NCBI GenBank assembly: GCA_902470815.1
Contig: CABRHS010000005.1
Location: 1-64,000 of the forward strand
Length of the DNA stretch: 64,000 nt
Origin: an uncultured Collinsella sp.
GTDB taxonomy: Bacteria; Actinomycetota; Coriobacteriia; Coriobacteriales; Coriobacteriaceae
Direction of reading: 5' to 3'
This document shows positions 26,094-35,695 of the stretch, piece after piece; position 1 is the stretch's first letter, and every line of letters starts with the position of its first letter. The notes below the pieces were generated by a model. The model saw only the letters and a program-made list of their open reading frames with translations. It was not told where the DNA came from and made no database searches. The position numbers and the translations under genes were made by a program.

Positions 26094-29000
26094 ATGAGGG
26101 GCGGATTAAAGGCCCTGGCGCTCAGCGCGCTTGCGGCCCTCGGCTTGTCGTTCCTGCCTTCACCCGTATGGGCGGCGAGCGGCGCGGTTCACACCGTCGA
26201 CACAAGCGAAGCATTCGCACGCGCGCTGCAAGACATCAAGGACGATGGCGATACCGATGCGACCATCGAGCTGAGCGCAGACGTCATGCTTGCAGATCCA
26301 TTCACCGGCGTTGCCGGCGAGCACGTGACGGTGCGTAGCGAACAAGGGGGGGGGACTCACCTTCTCTCATGGCCTTCCGGTGCGGAGACCGTAAAGCTCT
26401 CTGGGTCGTTAACGCTTGAGCGCGTGCATGTCTCCCCCAAAACGTTCTACGCGAACGGTCACCACCTCACACTCGGGGAGGGCTTTGGCGGGGGCGTGAA
26501 TGGAGATCGCCGCATGATCGTCTATGGCGGCAGCGACCGCGACCTTACCGCCAACACGCACGTCACCATCCTCGATGGCGTATATAAGCTCATCGCTGGC
26601 GGCAACTCCGCAGGCACCCTCACGGGCGACACGCTCGTGGAGTTCGGCGGGTCCGCGCGCTTTCCCAACGCCTCGGATGGCGCCGATGCCGACCCGGCCT
26701 ACACCGACGGCACACTCCCCGGTCAAGGCGACCCCAAAGGAGGCGATCGCCGCGTCGTTGAAAAGAGCGAGCACTACAACCTCTATTTCAACTCCATTGT
26801 CGTCAGCGAGTTCAACCCTGTCATGGTCACCGTGTACAAACAGGGATGCCTTGCGTACGGCATCTATGGCGGTGGCATCGGCGGCAATGTCACCGGCAAC
26901 ACGAACGTCACCATGACCGGCGGCGAGGTATATCAGATATTTGGCGGAGGTGCGGCCGTAAAAGCCCCTTCAATCATCGGGAACAACCTCGGCAAGGTCG
27001 GCGGTGACACGCATGTCTCTGTGACGGGTGGCGAGGTCAAAAGCGTGTATGGCGGCGGCTTCAACGATCTGCAATCTTTGCTCGACAACTCGGATGTAAC
27101 CGGTGAGGAGGCGGTCGCGACCGACGCCCTGCGCGACACACGTGCGGCCGTGGCCGGCAGCACCAACGTCACTATCGCCGGCTCCGCCCACGTTCCCGAG
27201 GCCAATCGTCCCCAGTGGACGACGAGCGGCAGCTACGACCTGCCCGGAATCTATGGCGGCTCATTCCACTCATCGGTCAAGGACACCCATGTGACCGTGG
27301 GTGGCGACGCGGTCGTCGAAACACGTATCGGTAGTCAAAATGACTATGGCGCCCTTTGGGGCGGCGGCTGCAGCGATAAGGTTCGCGGGACAACGCACGT
27401 CGAGCTCACCGGCAACGCGCGTATCGGCAACGATAGCAATGGGGAAGTGAACCCCGATGGCGCCAAGGGCGGCACCGTCACGCCCCTCGGGCGAAGCGCC
27501 GACACGAAGTCGTACTTTGGCGGAATCCCCTTCTCCTACGGTGCCGAGGTCCTCAATCAGGATGGGAAAGAGTACGCCGCGACGGCGATCATCTCCGGCG
27601 GGCGCGCCGATGTGCTCACCGCATCCCACAAGCGCACTCCCAAAGTCGAAAACACCACCACCGTGCACGGCTCGGCACACCTCGTCCAAACCGGTGGCGT
27701 CCTTCAGACTATTGAAGCAGGCTGCCGAGGCGACAAGGGGGTATCCATCATCCCCGCCGCTGGACGCTCCCCCGTTGACGTCACCGTATCCGGCGGGTCG
27801 GTGAGCCGGTATATCATGGGCCGGTATCCCAGCAACAGCAATATCGATCACGCCGAGCTCACATTCAATCCGTGCGGCACCGAGGCCTCCTATCTCGAGG
27901 TCCCAAACATGATTTACCTCGATTCCGTCACAATCGAGGGTGGCGCGCACATCGCGGCAAAGCCCGCATTCGCCCAGGGGCCCATTAAGAAGACGCCCTT
28001 TACCGAGGTTGGATGTCTTTCCATTGAAAAGGACGGTTTCCTTGCCCTTAGCGACAACGCCTCCATCACAAAAGACCTCGCGCTCAACGGCAGTCTCCAT
28101 CTCGTAAAAAAGCGCGATTTCATCTTGGCCAAACCACGCACACTGACAGCCGCGGGCACGGCATCTGGAACAGGCGAGCTGCGTATCGTTGCCCAACCCT
28201 CATCCGGGGCTGACTACTCGCAATTCAAGACGCCCGAATCTGGTGAGGAGTGCGTCTACGCGACCGCCGCGGGCTCCGATATGTCCCTCGGCCTCGCCAA
28301 TCCCGAACCGCAACTATTCGTTGACCGTAAGCACCATGACGACACGCAGGATGTCTGGTTTATCAATAAGCAAGTCCCGCAAGACGTAACCGTCACCTTC
28401 GACAAGAACGGCGGTGACACCGATGCGGACCCTGCAAATATCACCGTCAAAAGCGGATCAACCGTGGGTGAGCTTCCCGGTGAGCCAACCCGCACCAACC
28501 ACACCTTCCTCGGTTGGAACACGCAGGCAGACGGAAGTGGCGAGGCTTTCACAGCGACCACGCCCGTAACCGGCAACATCACCGTATATGCCCAATGGCA
28601 AGAGATTCCCGAGCAACTGTGGTACTACGAGGTCTACTACCAATTCTATGAGGCGGACGGCGATCAACACGATGAAAACGGCGCATCCTACTCCTGGGTC
28701 CGTCAAACTCATGGCCAAGGAGGATGGGCCCATCCGGACGATACCGTTCGCATTGACAAGACCAAATTCGACGGGCTTGATCTTGGTTGGGACGCGATTG
28801 ACGGCTCCGGACCCGAAACTTTGGGCGTGCACTACGTCTACGATGAAAACTACGGTCCTCACCGCCTAAGTGCCACCTGCAGCGAAGCGGGTAAGGATAA
28901 CCCGCTCAAGATTTACTATCGTGCCGCACCGCATACCCTGAGCTATGAATACGAGGGCGAAGTTCCCGATGGAGCTCCTCAAGCCCCCGCGACGGTGAGC

Positions 29001-29909
29001 TCTTCATACGGCGCCACCGTCGAAGTAACCGGTGCCCCCTCGATGGATGGCTGGAAATTCAGCGGCTGGACGGTCAAAAGCCCCGCGGGCGCGAGCATTG
29101 CCGAAGACGGCACCCTGGCCATGCCCAACACCGACGTGGTGCTCAGCGGGTCCTGGACCAGGACAACGACCCCCGTCATCCCCACATCAGCCGTCTATAA
29201 GGTCGAGCACTATCAGCAGCAGCTTGACGGCTCCTACCAACTGGCCGACACGGACTTTCCGCTCTACGGCAAAATTGACACCCAAGTGAGCGCCACGCCC
29301 AAGGGCTACAGCCGACACCACTTGAACACGGAACGCTCCCTCCTCACAGGTACGGTATTTAAACCCTATGAACAGGACGGCAAGCCTGTGTATCTCGTGC
29401 TCAAGGCCTACTACGACCTCGATCGGCTTACCTTGAACTACGACCTCAACGGCGGTGTTGGCGCCGACGGTATCGACTATGCCAAGCAGACACTACCCGC
29501 GGGCACAAAGGTCACCGTGAACGCTGCCCCGTCGCTCGATGGGCACATTTTCTTGGGCTGGGATGCCGGGTCGGTCACGTATCAGCCCGGAGACACGTTC
29601 GAGCTTGCCGTTGACACGGTCCTCACTGCGCAGTGGAAGAAAAGCGAGCCCACCGTTCCGCCCGTAGACCCCACACCTGAACCCGAACCCGAGCCCCAGC
29701 CAGACCCCAAGCCCGAGCCCCAGCCAGACCCCAAGCCCGAACCCCAGCCCGAACACGAGGCCGAACAAAAGCCTGATCAGACCCATGGCGGGAACAAGGC
29801 ACCAGAGCTCCCCAAAACCGGAGACCCCCTCTTCGCTGTCGCCGCATTGAGCGGCGCCATGGGCAGTCTCTCATTAGCGCTTGGCACCAGGCGCCGCAAA
29901 AGGCCCTAG
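26094..29909 (+). CDS. Large LPXTG-anchored beta-helix adhesin-like protein
   Basis: A 1271-residue surface protein. It has a signal peptide (residues 1 to about 28, ending VWAASG). A region of glycine-rich strands follows, repeating TNVTMTGGEV-QIFGGGA, THVSVTGGEV-SVYGGG and similar, about residues 140-420 and beyond, consistent with a solenoid. At about 765-835 is an InlB B-type repeat (VTFDKNGGDTDADP to ITVYAQW); more such repeats and a MucBP-like YKVEHYQQQLDG segment follow. A Pro/Glu/Asp-rich wall-spanning region (PEPEPEPQPDPKPEPQ) leads to LPKTG at 1239-1243, a hydrophobic span and RRRKRP. The role is probably adhesion or matrix binding; the ligand is unknown. GAGGAGG precedes the ATG. 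Confidence 0.88.
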   Translation: MRGGLKALALSALAALGLSFLPSPVWAASGAVHTVDTSEAFARALQDIKDDGDTDATIELSADVMLADPFTGVAGEHVTVRSEQGGGTHLLSWPSGAETVKLSGSLTLERVHVSPKTFYANGHHLTLGEGFGGGVNGDRRMIVYGGSDRDLTANTHVTILDGVYKLIAGGNSAGTLTGDTLVEFGGSARFPNASDGADADPAYTDGTLPGQGDPKGGDRRVVEKSEHYNLYFNSIVVSEFNPVMVTVYKQGCLAYGIYGGGIGGNVTGNTNVTMTGGEVYQIFGGGAAVKAPSIIGNNLGKVGGDTHVSVTGGEVKSVYGGGFNDLQSLLDNSDVTGEEAVATDALRDTRAAVAGSTNVTIAGSAHVPEANRPQWTTSGSYDLPGIYGGSFHSSVKDTHVTVGGDAVVETRIGSQNDYGALWGGGCSDKVRGTTHVELTGNARIGNDSNGEVNPDGAKGGTVTPLGRSADTKSYFGGIPFSYGAEVLNQDGKEYAATAIISGGRADVLTASHKRTPKVENTTTVHGSAHLVQTGGVLQTIEAGCRGDKGVSIIPAAGRSPVDVTVSGGSVSRYIMGRYPSNSNIDHAELTFNPCGTEASYLEVPNMIYLDSVTIEGGAHIAAKPAFAQGPIKKTPFTEVGCLSIEKDGFLALSDNASITKDLALNGSLHLVKKRDFILAKPRTLTAAGTASGTGELRIVAQPSSGADYSQFKTPESGEECVYATAAGSDMSLGLANPEPQLFVDRKHHDDTQDVWFINKQVPQDVTVTFDKNGGDTDADPANITVKSGSTVGELPGEPTRTNHTFLGWNTQADGSGEAFTATTPVTGNITVYAQWQEIPEQLWYYEVYYQFYEADGDQHDENGASYSWVRQTHGQGGWAHPDDTVRIDKTKFDGLDLGWDAIDGSGPETLGVHYVYDENYGPHRLSATCSEAGKDNPLKIYYRAAPHTLSYEYEGEVPDGAPQAPATVSSSYGATVEVTGAPSMDGWKFSGWTVKSPAGASIAEDGTLAMPNTDVVLSGSWTRTTTPVIPTSAVYKVEHYQQQLDGSYQLADTDFPLYGKIDTQVSATPKGYSRHHLNTERSLLTGTVFKPYEQDGKPVYLVLKAYYDLDRLTLNYDLNGGVGADGIDYAKQTLPAGTKVTVNAAPSLDGHIFLGWDAGSVTYQPGDTFELAVDTVLTAQWKKSEPTVPPVDPTPEPEPEPQPDPKPEPQPDPKPEPQPEHEAEQKPDQTHGGNKAPELPKTGDPLFAVAALSGAMGSLSLALGTRRRKRP

Positions 29910-29932
29910 GCCGGAACAACCTCCCAAGAAAA

Positions 29933-29971
29933 AATGGGCCGATGAGCACCTCCCGCCCATCGGCCCATTTC
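29933..29971. terminator. Bidirectional terminator
   Basis: A perfect 13-bp stem (29933-29945 with 29959-29971, AAATGGGCCGATG) has A-rich and T-rich flanks on the two strands. It separates the convergent surface-protein and oleate hydratase genes. Confidence 0.8.
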
Positions 29972-29977
29972 GTGCAG

Positions 29978-31855
29978 CTAGGCAATCGCCCCATATGCAG
30001 TCAGCACCTTCTCGAGGTCGGTGTCCTTGAGCCTCTTGAGCACCATGTTCAGGCCCGTGTGCTCGAGCAGACCCATGTCCATGTCCGTGACGGGCCTTCC
30101 GTCGCGCAGCCTCACCGCACTCATCAGCAGGGCGCGGATGTCGAACACGCTGCCCCAGACCTCAGGAACGCCCCGGTCTACGTCGCAGAGCGTGTAGACC
30201 GCCTCCATACCCGTCCTCATCGAGTACTCCGTCGTAAAGACGGTGTCGCGGGGGGTCTCGGCGAACTGGCCTATGAACGCGAAGTTCACCGAGCCATCCG
30301 GCACCACGTCGGGGCGGTCGCCCGCCGTGCGGGGCATGAAGAATGCCGTCACGAAGGGCATCATGCAGGGAACCGTGTTCGCATGCGAATACGCCAGGTC
30401 GAAAATCCGGTCTACCGGTACTCCCAGATGCCATAGCCACTCCTCGCATATCTCACGCCCCGTGCACTCACGCATGGGTTTCTTGATGAAGTTGCCGGGC
30501 TCGTCCGTGAACAGCCCATAGAGCCACACGCAGACCTGGTCTTTTGGCTGCTCGCGGAACTGCTGCTGGCGATTGATGGTCCAGCTCATGAGCCAATTGG
30601 AATCCCTGCAGGTCTCAATGCCGCCGGTGACGGTCCCGCCGCTCAGCGGGTCGCGGTGGCACACCTCCTCGATATAGGGGAGAATCTCCCCATCCAACGT
30701 GGTCACGGTGGCGCTCATCCACTTGGTCTCCTCGGGGTTTCCGCAGAAGGTCTCGGGCCTGCCGAAACTCGGGTCCTGTGCGGCAACGCGTCGCCAGAGG
30801 TCCCACCCGTTGCCGGGCTTGATGGAGGGGTCCCAGGCCGCCGGTTTATCCTGCGCACCCAGTGTGGAGCTCTCCACGCACCCTCCCGGCGTTATGAACA
30901 CCAGGTCGTCCTCGCTCAAATCGATGACCACCTCGGTGTCGGACTCCGTCTCCAACACGATCTGGCGGGCCACCTTGCGCTCGGGCGTGCCAAAGGGGTT
31001 GCGAACCGCCTGCGCCTGCTGGACGCGCAGGATCGCATCCTGGCCCGTGCCGGTCACCGATCGGACGGGGCCGTCGCCACCGCCGATCTCGAATTGGATA
31101 TCGGCCACCTTCGTCTTGAAGTGGAAATGCACGCCGGCATCCTCGAGATACGTCACCATGGGCAAGATCATCGACTCATACTGGTTGTATCGGGTGAACC
31201 TCAAGGCGCTCAGATCCGGCAGGCCTCCCACATGATGGATGTAGCGCTGGATGTAGCGCTTCATCTCGAGCGCGGAGTGCCAGTTCTCAAAGGCGAACAT
31301 GGTGCGCCAGTACAGCCAGAAGTTCGAGCTGAGCACGCGCTCGTCGAGAACCTCGTCAATCCTGCGCCCATACAGGTCCTCATCGGGCGTGAGGAAGAGG
31401 TCCAGGAGCTCCACGGCGGCCTTGTCCGAAAGGCCGAACCTGCCGCCGGTCCCCGCATCGAGGCCGCGCTTGCACGTCACGCGGCAAAGCGAGTAATTGG
31501 GGTCCCTCTTGTTGAGCCGGTAGTATTCATCGAGCACGGTCATGTCCGCGTTCTCGATCGAGGGAATGGAGCGGAACAGGTCCCACATGACCTCGAAATG
31601 GTTATCCATCTCGCGCCCGCCGCGCATGACGTAGCCGATTCCGGGAATTTCCCGGCCATCGCACGCCCCTCCCGGCACATCGTCCTTCTCGTATATGTGG
31701 ATATTCTCTCCCGGCATCTGGGCGTCGCGCACCAAATAGCAGGCGGCGGACAACGCCGCAAGGCCCGAGCCCACGATATAGGCGCTCTTGCGCTCGATGC
31801 CCTCCGGCTTCTCGGGCCGCGCGAACGCCTCGTAATTACCGCTCGAATAGTACAT
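29978..31855 (-). CDS. ohyA: Oleate hydratase
   Basis: A 625-residue FAD-dependent fatty acid hydratase (myosin-cross-reactive antigen family), which adds water to oleate to give 10-hydroxystearate. Seen: the N-terminal FAD motif AYIVGSGLAALSAACYL, EKDDVPGGACDG, VMRGGREMDNHFEVMWDLF, the NKRDPNYSLCRVT segment, and a C-terminal SVNFAFIGQFAETPRDTVFTTEYS region typical of the family. The length is normal for OhyA. ATG 31855 is preceded by GAGGAGG; the frame extends to 31963 without homology. In gut bacteria the enzyme detoxifies unsaturated fatty acids. A TetR regulator lies just upstream in the same direction. Confidence 0.95.
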   Translation of the reverse strand: MYYSSGNYEAFARPEKPEGIERKSAYIVGSGLAALSAACYLVRDAQMPGENIHIYEKDDVPGGACDGREIPGIGYVMRGGREMDNHFEVMWDLFRSIPSIENADMTVLDEYYRLNKRDPNYSLCRVTCKRGLDAGTGGRFGLSDKAAVELLDLFLTPDEDLYGRRIDEVLDERVLSSNFWLYWRTMFAFENWHSALEMKRYIQRYIHHVGGLPDLSALRFTRYNQYESMILPMVTYLEDAGVHFHFKTKVADIQFEIGGGDGPVRSVTGTGQDAILRVQQAQAVRNPFGTPERKVARQIVLETESDTEVVIDLSEDDLVFITPGGCVESSTLGAQDKPAAWDPSIKPGNGWDLWRRVAAQDPSFGRPETFCGNPEETKWMSATVTTLDGEILPYIEEVCHRDPLSGGTVTGGIETCRDSNWLMSWTINRQQQFREQPKDQVCVWLYGLFTDEPGNFIKKPMRECTGREICEEWLWHLGVPVDRIFDLAYSHANTVPCMMPFVTAFFMPRTAGDRPDVVPDGSVNFAFIGQFAETPRDTVFTTEYSMRTGMEAVYTLCDVDRGVPEVWGSVFDIRALLMSAVRLRDGRPVTDMDMGLLEHTGLNMVLKRLKDTDLEKVLTAYGAIA

Positions 31856-31987
31856 CTTGGCCTCCTCGATGTATCGCGGTCGCAACCGCCGCGGCCGCAC
31901 GCATGGGAAATCCTGCCCGCGCGGGACGGAGGCCATAATGGGCAAATCGGCCCGTATGTTCATCTTTTGATCAGACGGGGGAACCTG

Positions 31988-32536
31988 TCAGGATGCGTGA
32001 AACCTGTCAGCCAGCAGGACGGCCTGACCGCTCATAATCACGCCGAGTCGGTCCACGATCTCTCGGGGGTCCTCCCCCATGCCGTTCCCAATCCAGGTAA
32101 GCAGGGTGCCGGCAAAGGCGTACTCAAAGAACGCGACCACGAACTCGCGGTCGGCCGGGGACGCGACACCCGCACCGACGCGCGCGCCCATCTCACGCAA
32201 GATCAGGTCGTGCGCAAACGGAAACAGCGCCGCCTCGAGCACCGAACGGTCCACGCTCCTGTAGACGTTCATGACAAGGTCGCGGTCCCGCCTCACGGTC
32301 CGGAACAGCCGAAGGAGCCCCTCTTGCCACTCGAGGCCCTCGCAGGCGGCCGAGGCGCGCTCGCCGCACGTCCATGTGAGGAGGTCGTACACGTCCTCAA
32401 AGTGGTAGTAAAAGGTCATGCGGCTCAGCCCGCATCCGCCGGCGATGTCCGCCACCGTTATCTTGCAAAAGGGGCGCTCCGCGAGCAGGCGGCAAAACGA
32501 CGCGGCGAGCGCGCTCTTGGTCAACGCGGACGACAT
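31988..32536 (-). CDS. TetR/AcrR family regulator
   Basis: A 182-residue TetR-type repressor. The N-terminal helix-turn-helix reads ITVADIAGGCGLSRMTFYYHFEDVYDLLTW, a standard TetR pattern. The C-terminal half (VMNVYRSVDRSVLEAALF to FFEYAFAGTLLTWIGNGM) resembles the DhaS/TetR_C_8 type ligand domain. It lies 132 bp upstream of ohyA in the same orientation, so it may sense fatty acids and control ohyA; this is inferred from position. A GAGGGGAG site precedes the ATG. Its promoter shares the gap with the divergent pth gene. Confidence 0.87.
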   Translation of the reverse strand: MSSALTKSALAASFCRLLAERPFCKITVADIAGGCGLSRMTFYYHFEDVYDLLTWTCGERASAACEGLEWQEGLLRLFRTVRRDRDLVMNVYRSVDRSVLEAALFPFAHDLILREMGARVGAGVASPADREFVVAFFEYAFAGTLLTWIGNGMGEDPREIVDRLGVIMSGQAVLLADRFHAS

Positions 32537-32727
32537 GAAACTCCCCTCGGCGGTGGGCGGACATGGACATGTACCCCGCCTTGTACCCGCTCATCGGCTC
32601 CGCCACAGGGCCTCCACACGCACGGGCGCACCGACACCCAACGACATCCCGCGCGCCGATGTTTGACAGCGCCCCGAGCGCCAATCAGTATGGTTGTGAT
32701 ACAGAACCCGACCGAGAAAGGGCAGCC

Positions 32728-33357
32728 ATGGCAGCCGCAGCCCCCAAGAAGATCCGCATGGTCGCCGGCCTGGGCAACCCCGGCGATGAATACGCAGACA
32801 CCCGTCACAACGCCGGCTTCAAGGCGATCGACGTCCTCGCCTCGCAGGCGGGCGTCTCGTACTGGAAGAACCAGGCGGGCGCAGAAGTCGCCGTCATCAG
32901 CGTCAACGACCCCGAGGAGGAGGGCGGCAAGCGCGAGGTGGTGCTGGTCAAGCCGCAGTCGTACATGAACACGAGTGGCGGCCCCATCTCAAAGCTCTGC
33001 GCGCAATACAAGGTCAAGCCGGAAGAGCTGCTTGTGATCCACGATGAGCTCGACATTCCCGCGGGCGACGTGCGCGTCAAGGTCGGTGGCGGCCACGCGG
33101 GCCACAACGGCCTGCGCTCGATCATAGACAAGCTCGGCAGCCGCGACTTCTCGCGCATCCGCGCCGGCATAGGCGACCCGCCCGGTCGCATGCCGGTCGC
33201 CGACTACGTCCTCAAGCAGCTGCGCGCCAAGGAGGCGGAGGATTTCGACATCATGACGCATCAGGCGGCCGAGGCCGCCGCCCTCGCTGTCACCCGCGGC
33301 GTGGTGTTCGCGCGCGACCACGTGAACGGCGGGGCCGGCGCCAACGGCAGGCATTAA
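32728..33357 (+). CDS. pth: Peptidyl-tRNA hydrolase
   Basis: A 209-residue enzyme that recycles peptidyl-tRNA released from stalled ribosomes. Motifs include MVAGLGNPGDEYADTRHNAGF with the catalytic His and the flanking Asn, KPQSYMNTSGGP, VIHDELDIPAGDVRVKVGGGHAGHNGLRSI and GSRDFSRIRAGIGDPP. It is essential in most bacteria. ATG 32728 is chosen because the conserved core begins a few residues later and GAAAGGG precedes it. It is convergent with the asparaginase-like gene; a 10-bp GC hairpin (33365-33374 with 33384-33393) lies between them. Confidence 0.95.
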   Translation: MAAAAPKKIRMVAGLGNPGDEYADTRHNAGFKAIDVLASQAGVSYWKNQAGAEVAVISVNDPEEEGGKREVVLVKPQSYMNTSGGPISKLCAQYKVKPEELLVIHDELDIPAGDVRVKVGGGHAGHNGLRSIIDKLGSRDFSRIRAGIGDPPGRMPVADYVLKQLRAKEAEDFDIMTHQAAEAAALAVTRGVVFARDHVNGGAGANGRH

Positions 33358-33432
33358 ACACGACGCCGCCGGCACCCTGGAAATGCCGGCGGCACTGCAT
33401 TGCGGAATGACGGTCCGCTGCGCGGCCGCTCG

Positions 33433-34473
33433 CTAATCGAGCGGGGCCATGCGCGAGGAGAAATACTCCTCGACCCATTCGACGGGTGCCTGCTCATGAA
33501 GGCACGTGCCATCCGCCTGCGGATGTGCAAGGTACACGCGGGCGGGATCGCTCTCCGTCTGGACCACGAACGAGAATCCCTCAATGTTCGTCGCCGCGCC
33601 CCAGCGCCCCTGCGCATCCATGGCCACGAATGAGATGTCGCCCACCATGCCGCGGCGCTCCCGGAGCTTTTCGCTGAACTCATGGACCGCACGCTCGCAC
33701 GCGAGCTGCGGGTGCAGGCCCTCGCCCATCAGACGCACGATCTCATAGCCCACGCAGCCCTTCATGACGTCCTCGCCCAAACCGGTCGAGGCGCAGCCGC
33801 CGATCTTGGAGTCCACGTAGTAGCCGCAGCCGGGGACCGGGGAATCTCCCACGCGCCCCGGCAGCTTCATGAACAGGCCGCTCGTGGAGGTCGCGGCGGT
33901 CATGCTCCCCCGCGCGTCGAGGCACACCGCGCCCACCGTATCGTGCCCACAGAGGTTCGTCCCCTCGCTGTCGATGCCCGCCCGCGGCATGGCTCCACGT
34001 GCAGACTCCTCCTCCGCCTCGGGCTCGCCAAGGGAGCGTGCGGCACCGGGCACGCGGGCGCCCTCTTGCGCAAGGCGCTTGGCATAGAACCCCTTGGCGC
34101 GCTCGGTGAGCATGTTCTTCCGCTCAAACCCCATCTTGTCCGCATATTTCTCCGCACCCTGTCCAACTAGCAGGTTGTTCGCCTCACCACCGGCGAGGGA
34201 CCGGGCGACGCTCACCGGGTTCGCGAAGTTCTTCAGTGCGCCGACGGCACCGAACTCAAGGGTGTCGCCGTCCATGAAAGCCGCGTCGAGCTCGACCTCC
34301 ATCTCCTCATTGGGCAGGCCGCCGTATCCGACGGACTTGAAGAACGGGCAGTCCTCCACCGCCCGCACGGCCGTCTCGACCGCGTCGGCCGCAGACCCGA
34401 GCTGAGCGAGCCTTCCGCCCGCATCCATCACGCCATCGCGCGCCATGCACCACGTTGCGATGATTCCCCACAT
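33433..34473 (-). CDS. N(4)-glycosylasparaginase / isoaspartyl peptidase-like Ntn hydrolase
   Basis: A 346-residue protein of the asparaginase 2 (Ntn hydrolase) family. These are made as precursors and self-cleave before a Thr that becomes the N-terminal nucleophile. The predicted cleavage site is HDTVGAVCLD, with Thr first in the beta subunit. Supporting motifs are SVGYGGLPN in the alpha part, and GRVGDSPVPGCGYYVD and GCASTGLGEDVMKG in the beta part. Substrates of relatives are GlcNAc-Asn or isoaspartyl peptides. No signal peptide is visible. ATG 34473 is preceded by AGGGGG. Single gene, convergent with pth. Confidence 0.88.
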   Translation of the reverse strand: MWGIIATWCMARDGVMDAGGRLAQLGSAADAVETAVRAVEDCPFFKSVGYGGLPNEEMEVELDAAFMDGDTLEFGAVGALKNFANPVSVARSLAGGEANNLLVGQGAEKYADKMGFERKNMLTERAKGFYAKRLAQEGARVPGAARSLGEPEAEEESARGAMPRAGIDSEGTNLCGHDTVGAVCLDARGSMTAATSTSGLFMKLPGRVGDSPVPGCGYYVDSKIGGCASTGLGEDVMKGCVGYEIVRLMGEGLHPQLACERAVHEFSEKLRERRGMVGDISFVAMDAQGRWGAATNIEGFSFVVQTESDPARVYLAHPQADGTCLHEQAPVEWVEEYFSSRMAPLD

Positions 34474-34858
34474 ATCCGTACCCCCTGATATGGTCGTCAA
34501 ACGTCAACAAACGGGCCGCTGAGCGGCCTCACCCCGCAAGGATACCATCCGGCGCTCGCGCCGGTCCCTTGCGCGCGGCCGTCCCGGAGTGCCATCGCAT
34601 CGCGAGAAAAATGACCGAGCTCAACTCGTGAAAGATACACAGCATGAAGAGCCCTGCATTTGGGAGGGGTCGCCCGCCGAGAGACGCTCTACCGCTAACC
34701 CAAAAGGAAGCTGAAGGAACCGTGACGACCATGTGGAGCGGTATACTTGACGATGTATGCGCATATTCGCCTGCGCATATGCCGTTTGGGTTGCAATCGG
34801 GGCTGCTCGTATGCGTCACCTGCGCAAATGGGGCCCCGACCAATCAGAGAGGGGTTCT
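34474..34858. promoter_or_regulatory. Divergent intergenic region
   Basis: These 385 bp separate the divergent asparaginase-like and NfnA-like genes, so both promoters should lie here. An 8-bp inverted repeat TATGCGCA/TGCGCATA (34756-34763 with 34772-34779) lies downstream of a TTGACG (34747-34752). I see no convincing short gene. Confidence 0.4.
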
Positions 34859-35695
34859 ATGTTTGAAATCCTGAAGAAGACGCAGTTCTCGGAAAAGGTC
34901 TTCGAGTTCCGCGTCCACGCCCCGAGGATGGCCAAGAAGGCTCACGCCGGCCAGTTCCTCATGGTGCGCATCGACGAGACGGGCGAGCGCGTGCCGTTCA
35001 CCTTCGCCAACTGGAACGCCGAGGAGGGCTGGATCGAGTTCATCTTCATGGTGGTGGGCAAGACCACGCAGTGCCTCTCCGAGCTCAACGAAGGCGACTT
35101 CATCCGCGACATCACCGGCCCGCTGGGTCAGCCCACCGAGGTCGAGGGCGATTCCGTCGCCGTCATCGGCGGCGGCGTCGGCCTGGCCATCGCCTACCCG
35201 GTCGCCCGCATGCTGTGCGAGCAGGGCAAGAACGTCTATGTGATCATGGGCGCGCGCACCAAGGACCTCCTCATCCTGCACGAGCAGTTCGACGCGCTGC
35301 CGCTCGCCGGCCTGTTCGTCACCACCGACGACGGCTCCATGGGCGAGAAGGGCGTCGTGACCCTGCCCCTCGCGCGCCTGTGCGAGACCGACTCCATCGA
35401 CCACGCCTTCTGCGTCGGCCCCGTGCCCATGATGAAGTTCTCCTCCCTCACCTGCCACGAGCACAACATCCCGATCATCGCCAGCCTCAACCCCATCATG
35501 GTCGACGGCACCGGCATGTGCGGGTGCTGCCGCGTCGAAGTGGGCGGCGAGACCAAGTTCGCCTGCGTCGACGGACCCGACTTCGACGCCAGCGCCGTCG
35601 ACTGGGACGACCTGGCCGCACGCCAGGCCAGCTACCGCGGTGAGGAAGCACTGTCCACCAAGCGCCATGAGGAGGCCTGCGCATGCCAGAAGTAA
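34859..35695 (+). CDS. NfnA-like FAD/[2Fe-2S] oxidoreductase subunit
   Basis: A 278-residue flavoprotein of the PyrK/NfnA/SudB group. An N-terminal FAD-binding barrel (AGQFLMVRIDETGERVPFTFAN) leads to an NAD-binding domain (VAVIGGGVGLAIAYPVARML) and a C-terminal cluster motif GMCGCCRVEVGGETKFAC, matching the [2Fe-2S] site of these proteins. With the next gene it forms a pair resembling NADH-dependent ferredoxin:NADP+ oxidoreductase (NfnAB) or sulfide dehydrogenase. The stop overlaps the next gene by 13 bp. ATG 34859 is chosen where homology begins. An Nfn role in balancing NADH, NADPH and ferredoxin pools is likely in an anaerobe but is inferred. Confidence 0.85.
   Translation: MFEILKKTQFSEKVFEFRVHAPRMAKKAHAGQFLMVRIDETGERVPFTFANWNAEEGWIEFIFMVVGKTTQCLSELNEGDFIRDITGPLGQPTEVEGDSVAVIGGGVGLAIAYPVARMLCEQGKNVYVIMGARTKDLLILHEQFDALPLAGLFVTTDDGSMGEKGVVTLPLARLCETDSIDHAFCVGPVPMMKFSSLTCHEHNIPIIASLNPIMVDGTGMCGCCRVEVGGETKFACVDGPDFDASAVDWDDLAARQASYRGEEALSTKRHEEACACQK

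Noticed and set aside
30656..32968. A + strand open frame of about 770 codons across ohyA and the TetR gene
   Set aside because: No domain, spans two well-supported genes on the other strand and runs into pth in the wrong frame.
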